A program made the position numbers and the translations under genes. DNA of 64,000 nucleotides from Streptomyces tardus (GTDB taxonomy: Bacteria; Actinomycetota; Actinomycetes; Streptomycetales; Streptomycetaceae). Shown here piece by piece: positions 1 to 7,734 of this stretch (the first letter of the stretch is position 1; every line of letters begins with the position of its first letter). The notes beneath the pieces are model-generated. The model ran no database searches. It saw nothing but the letters and a program-made list of their open reading frames with translations, and had not been told where the DNA came from. The stretch lies in assembly GCF_018101125.2 (NCBI RefSeq), contig NZ_JAELVF020000002.1, forward strand, positions 192,576 to 256,575, read 5' to 3'.

Positions 1-940
1 AGGGCAGCAGCCGGGTGACCGCCGGGTCGAGGTGTTCGTCGGCTTCCTTCTCGGTGCGCCCGCGCCGCACCACCGCCAGTACCGCGGCGCACCACAGCCC
101 GGCGCAGAGCACGAGCAGCACCTGACCGATCAGGGCCCGGGCACCGCCCGCGTCCGCGTCGTAGTGCCGGGTGGCCAGGGACAGTGCGGTGGCGATGGTC
201 AGCAGACCGGCGGTGGTGTGTGCCGCACGCAGCCGGGAGACGAGCCGGCGGCCGTACCAGAAGCCGGGGAGGCTCAACGGCGGGGGCTCCTCGCCCGGTT
301 CGGTGTGCACGGTGCCCGGGCGGCGCGGCGGCGGCGAGGCCGATTCGTAGGCGCTCCAGGTGCGGTGCGAGAGCCACCACAGCAGCAGGGTGACAAGCAG
401 CGGCAGCAGGGTCGCCAGTGCCAGCCTGCGGCCGGGCAGGCTCCACCAGCCCTCCCCGGAGACGGCCATGAAGGAGAGCCAGGAGGACCCCTCTGCGCAG
501 GCCGCCGAGCCGGCGCACTGCCAGGCGACGAGGTCGAGCGCCAGCTCGCAGACTGCGGCGGTGAGCAGCACGGTCAGGCTGAACGCGAGGAGCCTGGCGA
601 TCGCGGAGTAGAGGCGCTGCGCGGGGTGTCGCAGCGGGGCGGCCGGGCGCATCCAGTACGCGAGATTCGCGATCATGAACGGCAGCAGCACCAGCCACAG
701 GGCGCGCGCACCGTTGCCCGAGGTCAGGCCGGACCAGCAGTACGCCTCGCGGATCGGCCCGTCGCGGTAGTCCTCGGGGCGCTCCTCGGCGTCCTCGTCG
801 TCCGCCCTGCGGTGGATGCCCGCGGTGGCGTCGCCGGTGACCAGGACGGTGCGCGGATCGTCCAGCACGTCCTGCGGAGTGGCCCCGCCGACCCCGTGCA
901 CCATGAGCTCCAGCGCGGGGGCGGTCTGCTGCTTGTCCAT
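1..940 (-). CDS. Hypothetical integral membrane protein (3' end beyond left edge)
   Basis: The reading frame opens at ATG 938-940, which is preceded by a GGGGAG ribosome binding site, and runs off the left edge, so the C-terminus is missing. The N-terminus reads ELMVHGVGGATPQ, then a charged soluble stretch, then several long hydrophobic segments (around residues 75-95, 105-125 and 155-175, with another pair near 230-270) separated by arginine-rich turns. The VHGVGG string recalls the oxyanion-hole region of alpha/beta hydrolases, and such streptomycete proteins are sometimes labelled hydrolases. No catalytic triad is visible in the portion present. Role unknown; probably a multipass cytoplasmic-membrane protein. 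Confidence 0.7.
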   Translation of the reverse strand, partial: MDKQQTAPALELMVHGVGGATPQDVLDDPRTVLVTGDATAGIHRRADDEDAEERPEDYRDGPIREAYCWSGLTSGNGARALWLVLLPFMIANLAYWMRPAAPLRHPAQRLYSAIARLLAFSLTVLLTAAVCELALDLVAWQCAGSAACAEGSSWLSFMAVSGEGWWSLPGRRLALATLLPLLVTLLLWWLSHRTWSAYESASPPPRRPGTVHTEPGEEPPPLSLPGFWYGRRLVSRLRAAHTTAGLLTIATALSLATRHYDADAGGARALIGQVLLVLCAGLWCAAVLAVVRRGRTEKEADEHLDPAVTRLLP

Positions 941-1147
941 GGTCTCCCCGTGTGTCGCTCCCGGTGGGGACATGCGTCAACCCTCCCCCGCATCATGGCA
1001 GTTGGCGACGGCCGGGCAACAGGAGGCGTCCGGGCGAGTTGCCGGACCGCGACGCCGGGGGCCCGACCCGCGGACGCCCGAAGGGGGTTGACGGGACGTC
1101 AGCCGACGCCTGGACGATCGGCTGCACGGGAAGGGGCCGACGCGGAG

Positions 1148-2242
1148 TCAGTGCCAGTGGGAGGTGGCCAGGAAGTGGTCGATCGCCTCGGAGTAGGGGG
1201 CGATGTCGAGGCCCTGCTCCGCGAGCCAGTCGTCCGAGTAGTACTTGTCCAGGTAGCGCTCGCCCGGGTCGCACAGCAGCGTGACCACCGAGCCCCTGCG
1301 CCCCTCGGCGACCATCTCGCCGACGATCCGCAGCGCGCTCCACAGTCCCGTGCCGGTCGAACCGCCTGCCTGGCGGCCGATCGCCCGCTCCAGGGTGCGC
1401 ACCGCCGCGATGCTGGCGGCGTCCGGCACCCGCATCATGCGGTCGATGGCGCCGGGGACGAAGCTCGGCTCCATGCGGGGGCGGCCGATACCCTCGATGC
1501 GGGAGCCGCGGTCGCTGACTACGTCGGCGTCGTTCTTCAGCCAGCCGTCGAAGAAGCAGGAGTTCTCCGGGTCGGGGACGCAGACGCGGGTGTCGTACTG
1601 CATGTAGTGGACGTAGCGGGCGATGGTCGCGGAGGTGCCGCCGGTCCCCGCGGCGGCCACGATCCAGGCCGGCTCGGGGTAGCGCTCCAGACGCATCTGC
1701 TGGTAGATCGACTCGGCGATGTTGTTGTTGCCCCGCCAGTCGGTGGCGCGCTCGGCGTAGGTGAACTGGTCCATGTAGTGCCCGCCGGTCTCCTCGGCCA
1801 GACGCTGGGAGACTTCGTAGACGGTGCCCGGATCGTCCACGAGGTGGCAGCTGCCGCCGTGGAACTCGATCAGCCGGGTCTTCTCGCTGCTGGTGGTCCG
1901 CGGCATGACGGCGATGAACGGCACGCCGATCAGTCCCGCGAAGTACGCCTCCGAGACGGCCGTGGAACCGCTGGACGCCTCGATGACGGGCTTGCCCGGC
2001 CGGATCCAGCCGTTGCACAGGCCGTAGAGGAACAGGGAGCGGGCGAGGCGGTGCTTGAGGCTGCCGGTCGGGTGGGTCGACTCGTCCTTGAGGTAGAGGT
2101 CGATGCCCCACTCCTCGGGCAGCGGGAAGAGCAGCAGGTGGGTGTCCGCGCTGCGGTTGGAGTCCGCCTGGACCTTGCGCACGGACTCCTTGAGCCAGTG
2201 CCGGTAGGCGTTGTCGCTGCGGTCCACGTCGACTGTGGCCAT
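1148..2242 (-). CDS. PLP-dependent cysteine synthase-family protein (Cds1-like cysteine desulfhydrase)
   Basis: A 364-residue fold-type II PLP enzyme. Residues 58-65 read HPTGSLKH, where Lys63 is the expected Schiff-base lysine. A Gly-rich phosphate-binding loop AAGTGGTSA lies in the second half, and ASSGSTAVSEA matches the substrate loop of the cysteine synthase/cystathionine beta-synthase family. The closest known type is mycobacterial Cds1, which degrades cysteine to sulfide, ammonia and pyruvate, so sulfide generation or cysteine detoxification is inferred. Start chosen at ATG 2242 because the family begins close to the NAYRHWLKE motif; upstream starts would add a non-conserved arginine-rich leader. 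Transcribed divergently from the small gene at 2385. Confidence 0.85.
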   Translation of the reverse strand: MATVDVDRSDNAYRHWLKESVRKVQADSNRSADTHLLLFPLPEEWGIDLYLKDESTHPTGSLKHRLARSLFLYGLCNGWIRPGKPVIEASSGSTAVSEAYFAGLIGVPFIAVMPRTTSSEKTRLIEFHGGSCHLVDDPGTVYEVSQRLAEETGGHYMDQFTYAERATDWRGNNNIAESIYQQMRLERYPEPAWIVAAAGTGGTSATIARYVHYMQYDTRVCVPDPENSCFFDGWLKNDADVVSDRGSRIEGIGRPRMEPSFVPGAIDRMMRVPDAASIAAVRTLERAIGRQAGGSTGTGLWSALRIVGEMVAEGRRGSVVTLLCDPGERYLDKYYSDDWLAEQGLDIAPYSEAIDHFLATSHWH

Positions 2243-2384
2243 CGGGGCGGGGGTGGTGCCGCAGGGCCGGTGCTCGCTGTTGGTCACCGGCCAATCGTAT
2301 GGGGGCACCCTGGCCTGGCGTCCGGATAGGGTGCAGACTGCAGAAGGACGCTTGCCGCGGGAGCGGCGGGGAGGGCGGTGGGCC

Positions 2385-2771
2385 ATGACGGAGCCGGATT
2401 TCGAGCTGACCGGAGTGCGAGTCGGACGACGGTGGCGCTCTGTTACCAGAGCGGGTCAAGTCCTTGTACAGGACGGCCGGTTGACACTTCTGACGAGTTA
2501 CGGCCGGGAGATCGCGAGCGCCTCCGTCGATCAGGTGCGACTGAGCGGCCCGGTGCCGCTGAGTCGGGATCTGACCTTCGCCTCCTTGGACGGCGAGCGG
2601 TATTCGCTGCGGCTGGACACCCCGGCGCACGAGCGGCTGGACCACGCCCTCGGGGACGCGCGGGAGCAGGCCGCCAAGGTGCGCGAGGCCGCCGGCCGCC
2701 AGTCACAGTCGGTGACGACGCGCGAGCGGTCCACCCGCCTCGCCTCGGACAGGCGCACGGTCTCCACCTGA
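2385..2771 (+). CDS. Conserved hypothetical protein, 128 aa
   Basis: A small soluble protein starting at ATG 2385 behind a GGGAGGGCGG ribosome binding site. Residues 1-75 look like an antiparallel beta domain (alternating hydrophobics, GRRWRSVTRAGQVLVQDGRLTL region). Residues 80-128 are a charged helix rich in Arg, Glu and Ala. There is no signal peptide or membrane segment. Codon use and GC bias are like its neighbours, which supports it being real. No family recognised; a PH-like or scaffold role is only a guess. Confidence 0.65.
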   Translation: MTEPDFELTGVRVGRRWRSVTRAGQVLVQDGRLTLLTSYGREIASASVDQVRLSGPVPLSRDLTFASLDGERYSLRLDTPAHERLDHALGDAREQAAKVREAAGRQSQSVTTRERSTRLASDRRTVST

Positions 2772-2946
2772 GGTCGACCGACCCGGAGCCGGCCTCTCGC
2801 CCTGCCCGCCTGCGGTGATTTCCGGTGGATTTGCGCGGCTGTGTGTCGTGAATCACTCTTGAGGCCGGGACACTTTCCCCCTTCCGCCGCCGGCGGTCGG
2901 GAGCGTCCCCCGCGCATGTCGCCCCCGGCCTCAGGGAGTCGCAGCC

Positions 2947-3420
2947 GTGATCAGTCATCCTTCTTCCAGCAGGCACTGCGCGGTGGAGTTCCAGGCGCTG
3001 CCTTCCCGCATCGGTCAGGTGCGGCGCATCATCTCCTCCCAGCTGCACAGCTGGAAGGTGGATCCGCTGATCGACAGCGCCGCACTCGCGGTGACCGAGC
3101 TGCTGGCCAACGTCCACCGGCACACCGGCCCCGACAAGCACTGCACCGTCGAACTCGTGCTGCTGTGGGACCGGTTGACAGTCTCGGTGCGGGATCACGA
3201 CCCGCGCCTGCCGGAGCTTCGGACCTCCGGCACCTGGGCGACCAGTGGTCGCGGGCTGGCGCTGGTGGCAGCGCTGAGCACCAGCTGGGGCGTCCGGGTT
3301 CAGCGCGGCGGACGGGGCAAGGTCGTCTGGTTCACGCTGCCCGCACCGGTCGGCGGGCCGGCGGCGGGTGCCGCGCCGACGCGTGCCGCCGGGCGCGGGG
3401 AGCCCGAGCTCACAGGCTGA
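2947..3420 (+). CDS. ATP-binding protein, RsbW-like serine kinase / anti-sigma type
   Basis: A 157-residue HATPase_c_2 protein. The N-box ELLANVHRH (about residues 47-55) supplies the Mg/ATP-binding Asn, followed by the G1-like VRDHDPRLPEL and the G2-like TSGRGLALVAALS. Single-domain proteins of this kind are abundant in streptomycetes. They usually act as anti-sigma factors or as switch kinases on STAS-domain anti-anti-sigma partners; no partner gene is adjacent here. The start is GTG 2947, with GGAG seven bases upstream. The 3' end overlaps the convergent PPOX gene by 11 bp. The last 25 residues are Ala/Gly/Pro-rich and probably disordered. Confidence 0.85.
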   Translation: MISHPSSSRHCAVEFQALPSRIGQVRRIISSQLHSWKVDPLIDSAALAVTELLANVHRHTGPDKHCTVELVLLWDRLTVSVRDHDPRLPELRTSGTWATSGRGLALVAALSTSWGVRVQRGGRGKVVWFTLPAPVGGPAAGAAPTRAAGRGEPELTG

Positions 3421-3793
3421 CCGCGATGCCCACATGGGGCCGCTTGCCGAGGCGCAGCAGCGCGCCTCCGCTGTCGGTGAGCCAGAACTGCCAGCCGTAA
3501 CGGGCCTTCAACGCCCGCCGCACGCGGTCGAGTTCGCCCTCGCCGGTCATCAGCCGGGCGGTTCCCTCCGCCTCCGCCGCGCCTTCGGCGACCTTTCCGC
3601 GCACATCGCACGCGACGACTCGTACCCGCTGGTCGTGCCGGAGGCGCTTGACCTTCCAGGAGTCCTCGCGGGTCCACACCAGCAGCTCCCCCTCGTCCTC
3701 GACCGCCCACACCGGGGTGGCGACCGCGGTGCCGTCCTTGCGATAGGTGGTCAGGCTGACGTAGCGGCTGCGGCTGAGCTCTGCGGGGATCAT
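3410..3793 (-). CDS. PPOX-class F420-dependent oxidoreductase
   Basis: A 127-residue split-barrel protein of the pyridoxamine-phosphate oxidase superfamily, Rv2061-like subgroup. The N-terminal signature RSRYVSLTTYRKDGTAVATPVW and the mid-protein WKVKRLRHDQRVRVVACD are hallmarks of actinobacterial deazaflavin (F420) reductases. It probably reduces an unidentified small molecule in the cytosol as a dimer. The ATG start at 3793 overlaps the TGA of the upstream acetyltransferase by 4 bp, implying translational coupling and one transcript with the ROK regulator further upstream. Confidence 0.87.
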   Translation of the reverse strand: MIPAELSRSRYVSLTTYRKDGTAVATPVWAVEDEGELLVWTREDSWKVKRLRHDQRVRVVACDVRGKVAEGAAEAEGTARLMTGEGELDRVRRALKARYGWQFWLTDSGGALLRLGKRPHVGIAVSL

Positions 3794-4314
3794 GCCTTCA
3801 AGGCTACGTGCGGGCGGGGGAGTCCGGTGCGCAGCATGCACAACCGGGGCCAGCGGTCCAGGCCGAGCCTGCGCTCGACCGTCCTGATGTGCCGCAGTCC
3901 GGGCGTGAGTTGGTCCTCCGGCAGCTCGCGGAAACCGAGCCTGCGGTAGTACGGGGCGTTCCACGGCACGTCGGCGAAAGTGGTCAGCGTCTGGTCGCCG
4001 CCGCCGTGGGCCAGTGCCGCGTGGTCGATCAGAGCCCGCCCGATCCCCCGCCGCGCCCAGCGGGGCCGTACGGAGACCTGCTCGACATGGGTGCGGCCGT
4101 CCACAGGGGCGGCGAGCAGATAGCCGACGAGCTCGTCCCCCCGCTGAGCCACCCACAGCGCGCCGTTCCTGCGGTAGCTCTCCAGATCGTCCAGCGTCAA
4201 CGGTTCGTCGTCGGCGACGGCGTCCATCCCCAGCTCCCGGAAGGGCTCGCCGGCCGCTCGTTCGATGTCCTGGCACGTCGCCATCTCCTCGGCGCGTCCG
4301 GGGCGGATCAGCAT
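3790..4314 (-). CDS. GNAT family N-acetyltransferase
   Basis: A 174-residue single GNAT domain. The core strand plus acetyl-CoA loop is seen as HVEQVSVRPRWARRGIGRALI (motif A, R-x-x-G-x-G/A pattern). It is followed by the motif B segment with PYYRRLGFRELPED, the usual Tyr-containing region near the active site. Substrate unknown. It overlaps the preceding ROK regulator gene by 7 bp and the following PPOX gene by 4 bp, so the three form a tightly packed operon. Confidence 0.87.
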   Translation of the reverse strand: MLIRPGRAEEMATCQDIERAAGEPFRELGMDAVADDEPLTLDDLESYRRNGALWVAQRGDELVGYLLAAPVDGRTHVEQVSVRPRWARRGIGRALIDHAALAHGGGDQTLTTFADVPWNAPYYRRLGFRELPEDQLTPGLRHIRTVERRLGLDRWPRLCMLRTGLPRPHVALKA

Positions 4315-5534
4315 GGCACGTCCTCCTGCAGTACCAACGGGTCGTCAAGTACAGGCTGCCAGGCCAACTCGGCCGCGCCCACCAGGCTGTTGTGGTCCAG
4401 AGTGCAGCTGAGCAGCGGCACCGCGCCGCCGCGCCGCCAGAGGCTGCGTTCCGCGACGACCTCCCGCAGCCGCTCCTCGTCCACGCGCAGCAGTTCGCGG
4501 TGGAGCCCGCCGAGGATGATGCGGTCGGGGTCCAGGATGTTGACCAGACCGGCCAGGCCCAGACCGAGCAGGTCGATGAGCCGGTGCGCCGCGGCGCGGA
4601 CGCTCTCGTCCGACTCGTAGGCACCGCGCAACAGTTCGGTCGACTGGTGCAGCAGGGAGCTCTCGGGTCCCGGCGTGCGCCCGGCCGCCTCGAGGAAGGC
4701 CAGCGGGTCGGTCTCCACATCCAGGCAGCCGCGCGAGCCGCAGTGGCAGCGCCGGCCCTGCGGCTCCACCACGAGGTGGCCGACCTCCAGTGCGAGGCCG
4801 GAGCTGCCGCTGTGCAGCCGGCCGCCCTGGACGAGCGCGCCGCCCACCCCGCGGTGGCCGGTGGCCACGCACAGCAGGTGCCGGGAGCCCCGTCCGGCGC
4901 CGTGCCGGTGCTCCGCCAGCGCCCCGAGGTTGACGTCGTTGCCGGTGAAGCCGGTCTCGGTGGGTGCGCGTACGCCCGCCTCGGCCAGGCAGTCGCGGAA
5001 GATGCCGCGCACCGGCGCACCCACCGGCCAGGCCAGGTGCAGCGGGTTGAGCGCGGTGCCGTCCGGCTCGGCGACCGCGGAGGGCACCGCAAGCCCGGCG
5101 CCGACGCAGCGGCGGCCGGTCCCGGCGAGGAGACCGGCGCCCGCCGCGACTGCCTCGCCGATGACCTGCGCAGGGTCCGCGTCGACCGTTCCGCAGCCGG
5201 GCGTGGTGGCGACGACCTGCCCGCCGAGGCCGACCAGCGCCGCCCGGTACCCGTCCGCGTGGACCTGTGCGGCCAGCACGACGGGGCCGTCCGGCGCGAT
5301 GCCGAGCCGGTGGGACGGCCGCCCCTGGGAGGCGGCGCCAGTGGTCGGACTCGCGTCCACCGTGATCAGCCCCAGGTGCTGCAACTCCGCCGCGACCGCG
5401 CCGGCGGTGGCACGGGTGACCCCGAGCTCCGCGGTGAGCACCGCGCGCGTGGGAGCCCGCCCGGTGTGTACGAGCTCCAGTGCGGGGCCGAGAGCGCTGC
5501 GACCTCTTTCCGGCCTGGTACGAATCTGGGTCAC
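4308..5534 (-). CDS. ROK family transcriptional regulator (NagC/Mlc type)
   Basis: A 408-residue protein with an N-terminal winged helix (about residues 15-75, TRAVLTAELGVTRATAGAVAAEL as helix-turn-helix) and a C-terminal ROK actin-fold domain. The ROK zinc motif is intact: CHCGSRGCLDVE. A kinase-type DXGXT is not evident, so it is a sugar-responsive regulator rather than a kinase. Start GTG 5534 has AATGAGGAC directly upstream and is preferred over an in-frame upstream ATG that would add a 50-residue basic leader. First gene of the ROK-GNAT-PPOX operon; its target is not obvious from the neighbours. Confidence 0.87.
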   Translation of the reverse strand: MTQIRTRPERGRSALGPALELVHTGRAPTRAVLTAELGVTRATAGAVAAELQHLGLITVDASPTTGAASQGRPSHRLGIAPDGPVVLAAQVHADGYRAALVGLGGQVVATTPGCGTVDADPAQVIGEAVAAGAGLLAGTGRRCVGAGLAVPSAVAEPDGTALNPLHLAWPVGAPVRGIFRDCLAEAGVRAPTETGFTGNDVNLGALAEHRHGAGRGSRHLLCVATGHRGVGGALVQGGRLHSGSSGLALEVGHLVVEPQGRRCHCGSRGCLDVETDPLAFLEAAGRTPGPESSLLHQSTELLRGAYESDESVRAAAHRLIDLLGLGLAGLVNILDPDRIILGGLHRELLRVDEERLREVVAERSLWRRGGAVPLLSCTLDHNSLVGAAELAWQPVLDDPLVLQEDVPC

Positions 5535-5748
5535 GTCCTCATTCTCGCTTTGTGTGGGAGGGGAACAAAATACGGCACCGCTCGTCCTTCCGGGACGCCA
5601 TCGGGGAGTTGACCCCGACAGCCCCTTCCGGCGCCGCACACGACGCTTCGCGTGTGACGGCGTCCGCAACCACGCAGGGCGCACCGGCCGATGAGAGCCT
5701 GGTCACGGACGCATTACTCACGAGTAGCATGTCTGGTAGCTTCGCGCC

Positions 5749-6273
5749 ATGGCCCGTCGTATCAGTCCCCAGACCCTTCGCCGCGGCATGCGCTGGTGGC
5801 CCCCGTACCTCTTCGCCGGCATCAAGGTGCTGCACATCGCCGACGACTGGAGCAGCGCGCGTGTGCGGCTGCGCCTGGGCCGCACCAACCGCAACTACTT
5901 CGGCACCCACTTCGGCGGATCGCTCTTCTCGATGAGCGATCCCTTCTGGGCCCTGCTGGCCGTCTCCGCCCTGGGCAAGGACTACATCGTCTGGGACAAG
6001 GCCGCCGAGATCGACTTCGTCTCCCCCGGACGCGGCGACGTCTTCGCCGAATTCTCGCTGAGCGAGCGGCAGTTGACGGAGATCCGGGAGGCGACCGCGG
6101 ACGGCTCCAAGGCGCTCCCCTGGTTCGAGAACGAGGTCGTCGCCGCCGACGGCACGGTGGTGGCACGAGTGCGCAAGCAGCTGTACGTGCGCCGCAAGCG
6201 CTCCGCCGCGACGCCCGGCACCGAGAAGCCGGCCGAGCGGCGCGACGAGCGGGCGCCGGCCACCGAGGGCTAG
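5749..6273 (+). CDS. DUF4442 domain-containing hotdog-fold protein
   Basis: A 174-residue hotdog-fold protein. The segment NYFGTHFGGSLFSMSDPFW is the DUF4442 signature, analogous to the substrate-tunnel helix region of PaaI-type thioesterases. Residues 145-174 form a charged low-complexity tail. Thioesterase activity on an acyl-CoA is plausible from the fold but unproven. It ends 4 bp inside the convergent TetR gene. Confidence 0.82.
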   Translation: MARRISPQTLRRGMRWWPPYLFAGIKVLHIADDWSSARVRLRLGRTNRNYFGTHFGGSLFSMSDPFWALLAVSALGKDYIVWDKAAEIDFVSPGRGDVFAEFSLSERQLTEIREATADGSKALPWFENEVVAADGTVVARVRKQLYVRRKRSAATPGTEKPAERRDERAPATEG

Positions 6274-6983
6274 GAGCGCGCCGACCGTTCGCCGAACAGC
6301 CCCAGAGTGGCGGCCAGTTGGTCCACAGCGTGGTCGAAGTACGTCTCGCGCCGCTCGATCACACCGCGCAGCTGACCGAAGACCTCGAAGCCGATGAGCC
6401 CGAACAGCTGCGGCCACACCACCAGCGAACGCGCCAGGACGGCAGCGGGCAGTTCGAGCCCGATCCGAGCCCTCACCTCCCGCGCGTCGGCGAGGAGTTC
6501 GGCGGGCGGGCCGTCGACGGGCTCGGCGCAGTCACCGGCCGCCACCGCGTCGGCGACCACTCCGAACAGCGCCATCGCGATCCGCGAGGCCGCCTCGGTC
6601 GTACGGTCGGGTGCGGCGTAACCGGGCACGGGCGAGCCGTACACCAGGGCGTACTCGTGCGGATGCGCCAGCGCCCAGCGGCGCAGCGCCCGGCAGACCT
6701 CCCGCCAGCGCACCGACGGGGCCGACCCCTCGGAGTCCGAGGCCGCGGCCTCGGCGACCGCCCCCGCCGCGCTGTAGGCGTCCACGATGAGAGCGGTCAG
6801 CAGCTCGTCACGGCCGGGGAAGTAGCGGTAGAGCGCCGAGGACACCATCCCCAACTCCCGGGCGACCGCGCGCAACGAGAGTCGCGCCGCTCCTTCCTCG
6901 GCGAGCTGGCGCCGCGCTTCCTCCTTGATCGCCGCCGTCACTTCCGCCCTCGCGCGGCTGCGCGCTCCCTCGATCCCGACCAT
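6270..6983 (-). CDS. TetR family regulator with WHG-type C-terminal domain
   Basis: A 237-residue repressor. The N-terminal helix-turn-helix spans about residues 13-60 (LSLRAVARELGMVSSALYRYFPGRDELL). The C-terminal ligand/dimerisation domain, with WALAHPHEYALVYGSPVPGY, matches the WHG subgroup. ATG 6983 was chosen because the family starts just before the first helix; an upstream start would read through the operator region. It is divergent from the F420-dependent reductase gene at 7106, and two identical near-palindromes lie between the two starts, so it probably represses both itself and that gene. Confidence 0.87.
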   Translation of the reverse strand: MVGIEGARSRARAEVTAAIKEEARRQLAEEGAARLSLRAVARELGMVSSALYRYFPGRDELLTALIVDAYSAAGAVAEAAASDSEGSAPSVRWREVCRALRRWALAHPHEYALVYGSPVPGYAAPDRTTEAASRIAMALFGVVADAVAAGDCAEPVDGPPAELLADAREVRARIGLELPAAVLARSLVVWPQLFGLIGFEVFGQLRGVIERRETYFDHAVDQLAATLGLFGERSARS

Positions 6984-7021
6984 CGCCACAGTCTGCCCGA
7001 AGCAGAGCACCGAACCAATGC

Positions 7022-7087
7022 GAGAGCACTGCTCTTGTTTTTCCGTCGACCGAGGTGAACACTGGACCACAACGAGAGCACTGCTCA
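7022..7087. promoter_or_regulatory. Duplicated palindromic operator between divergent tetR and F420-reductase genes
   Basis: The 14-mer CGAGAGCACTGCTC occurs twice, at 7022-7035 (here followed by T) and 7074-7087 (last base A instead of the palindromic T). AGAGCA-C-TGCTCT is perfectly symmetrical about its central base. The copies are 52 bp apart, one close to each divergent start codon, as expected for a TetR binding both promoters. Confidence 0.7.
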
Positions 7088-7105
7088 CGAAACGGAGCTC
7101 TGATC

Positions 7106-7711
7106 ATGCCCTCCACCCATGCCCTGACCCCCGGACGCCTCACCCGCCGCGTCCTCAACCCCTTCGTGATGTGGCTCAACCGCCGCGGCCTGAGCCTGCA
7201 CGGCGCCCACACGCTGGCCGTTCGCGGACGGGCCAGCGGCGCCCTGCGCCACGCCCCGGTCAACCCCCTGGAGTTGGACGGCCGCACCTACCTGGTCGCA
7301 CCGCGCGGACACGTCCAGTGGACCCACAACCTGCGCGCGGCCGGAACTGCTGAGCTGCGGCTGGGCAAGCGGGTCCGGCCCTTCTCGGCGGTCGAGTTGG
7401 CCGACCGGGAGAAGCCGCGGGTGCTGCGCGCCTACGCCCGCCGCTGGTCGGAGGTCGGCCGGTACTTCTCCGAGCTCGGGGTGGGGCGGGACGCCACGCT
7501 TCCGCAGTGGCGGGAGACCGCGGAGCACTTCCCGGTCTTCGCCCTCACCTTCCACTCCCCCGCGGGGGGGGGGACCGGCACGGGCGCCAGGGACGCCGCG
7601 GAGAGCGGGGACGCCGCGGGTTCCGGCGAGAGAGCGGGCGGCGCCGACGGGCAGGCGACGTTCGACCCCGTACGCGCCGGCGGACCGGAGCCGGGCGCCG
7701 GACGCCCCTGA
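7106..7711 (+). CDS. Nitroreductase/quinone reductase family protein (F420-dependent, DUF385)
   Basis: A 201-residue member of the deazaflavin-dependent nitroreductase family. The core, residues 1-150, contains LAVRGRASGALRHAPVNPLELDGRTYLVAPRG and the typical downstream NLRAAGTAELRLGKR. Such proteins use reduced F420 to reduce quinones or nitro compounds. Start ATG 7106 has ACGGAG upstream; the internal GTG/ATG options would cut the fold. After residue 152 comes a ten-G run (7564-7573) and about 48 residues of Gly/Ala-rich sequence not expected in the family. The tail may therefore be disordered, or may be a frame slip at the homopolymer. Confidence 0.85.
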   Translation: MPSTHALTPGRLTRRVLNPFVMWLNRRGLSLHGAHTLAVRGRASGALRHAPVNPLELDGRTYLVAPRGHVQWTHNLRAAGTAELRLGKRVRPFSAVELADREKPRVLRAYARRWSEVGRYFSELGVGRDATLPQWRETAEHFPVFALTFHSPAGGGTGTGARDAAESGDAAGSGERAGGADGQATFDPVRAGGPEPGAGRP

Positions 7712-7734
7712 CCGGCGGCGGGCCCGCGCGCCGC

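Noticed and set aside
32..2329. A 765-residue open frame on the + strand
   Set aside because: Pro/Gly/Arg/Ala-rich, no family resemblance, and it lies antisense to two recognisable minus-strand genes. GC-rich DNA commonly leaves such frames open.
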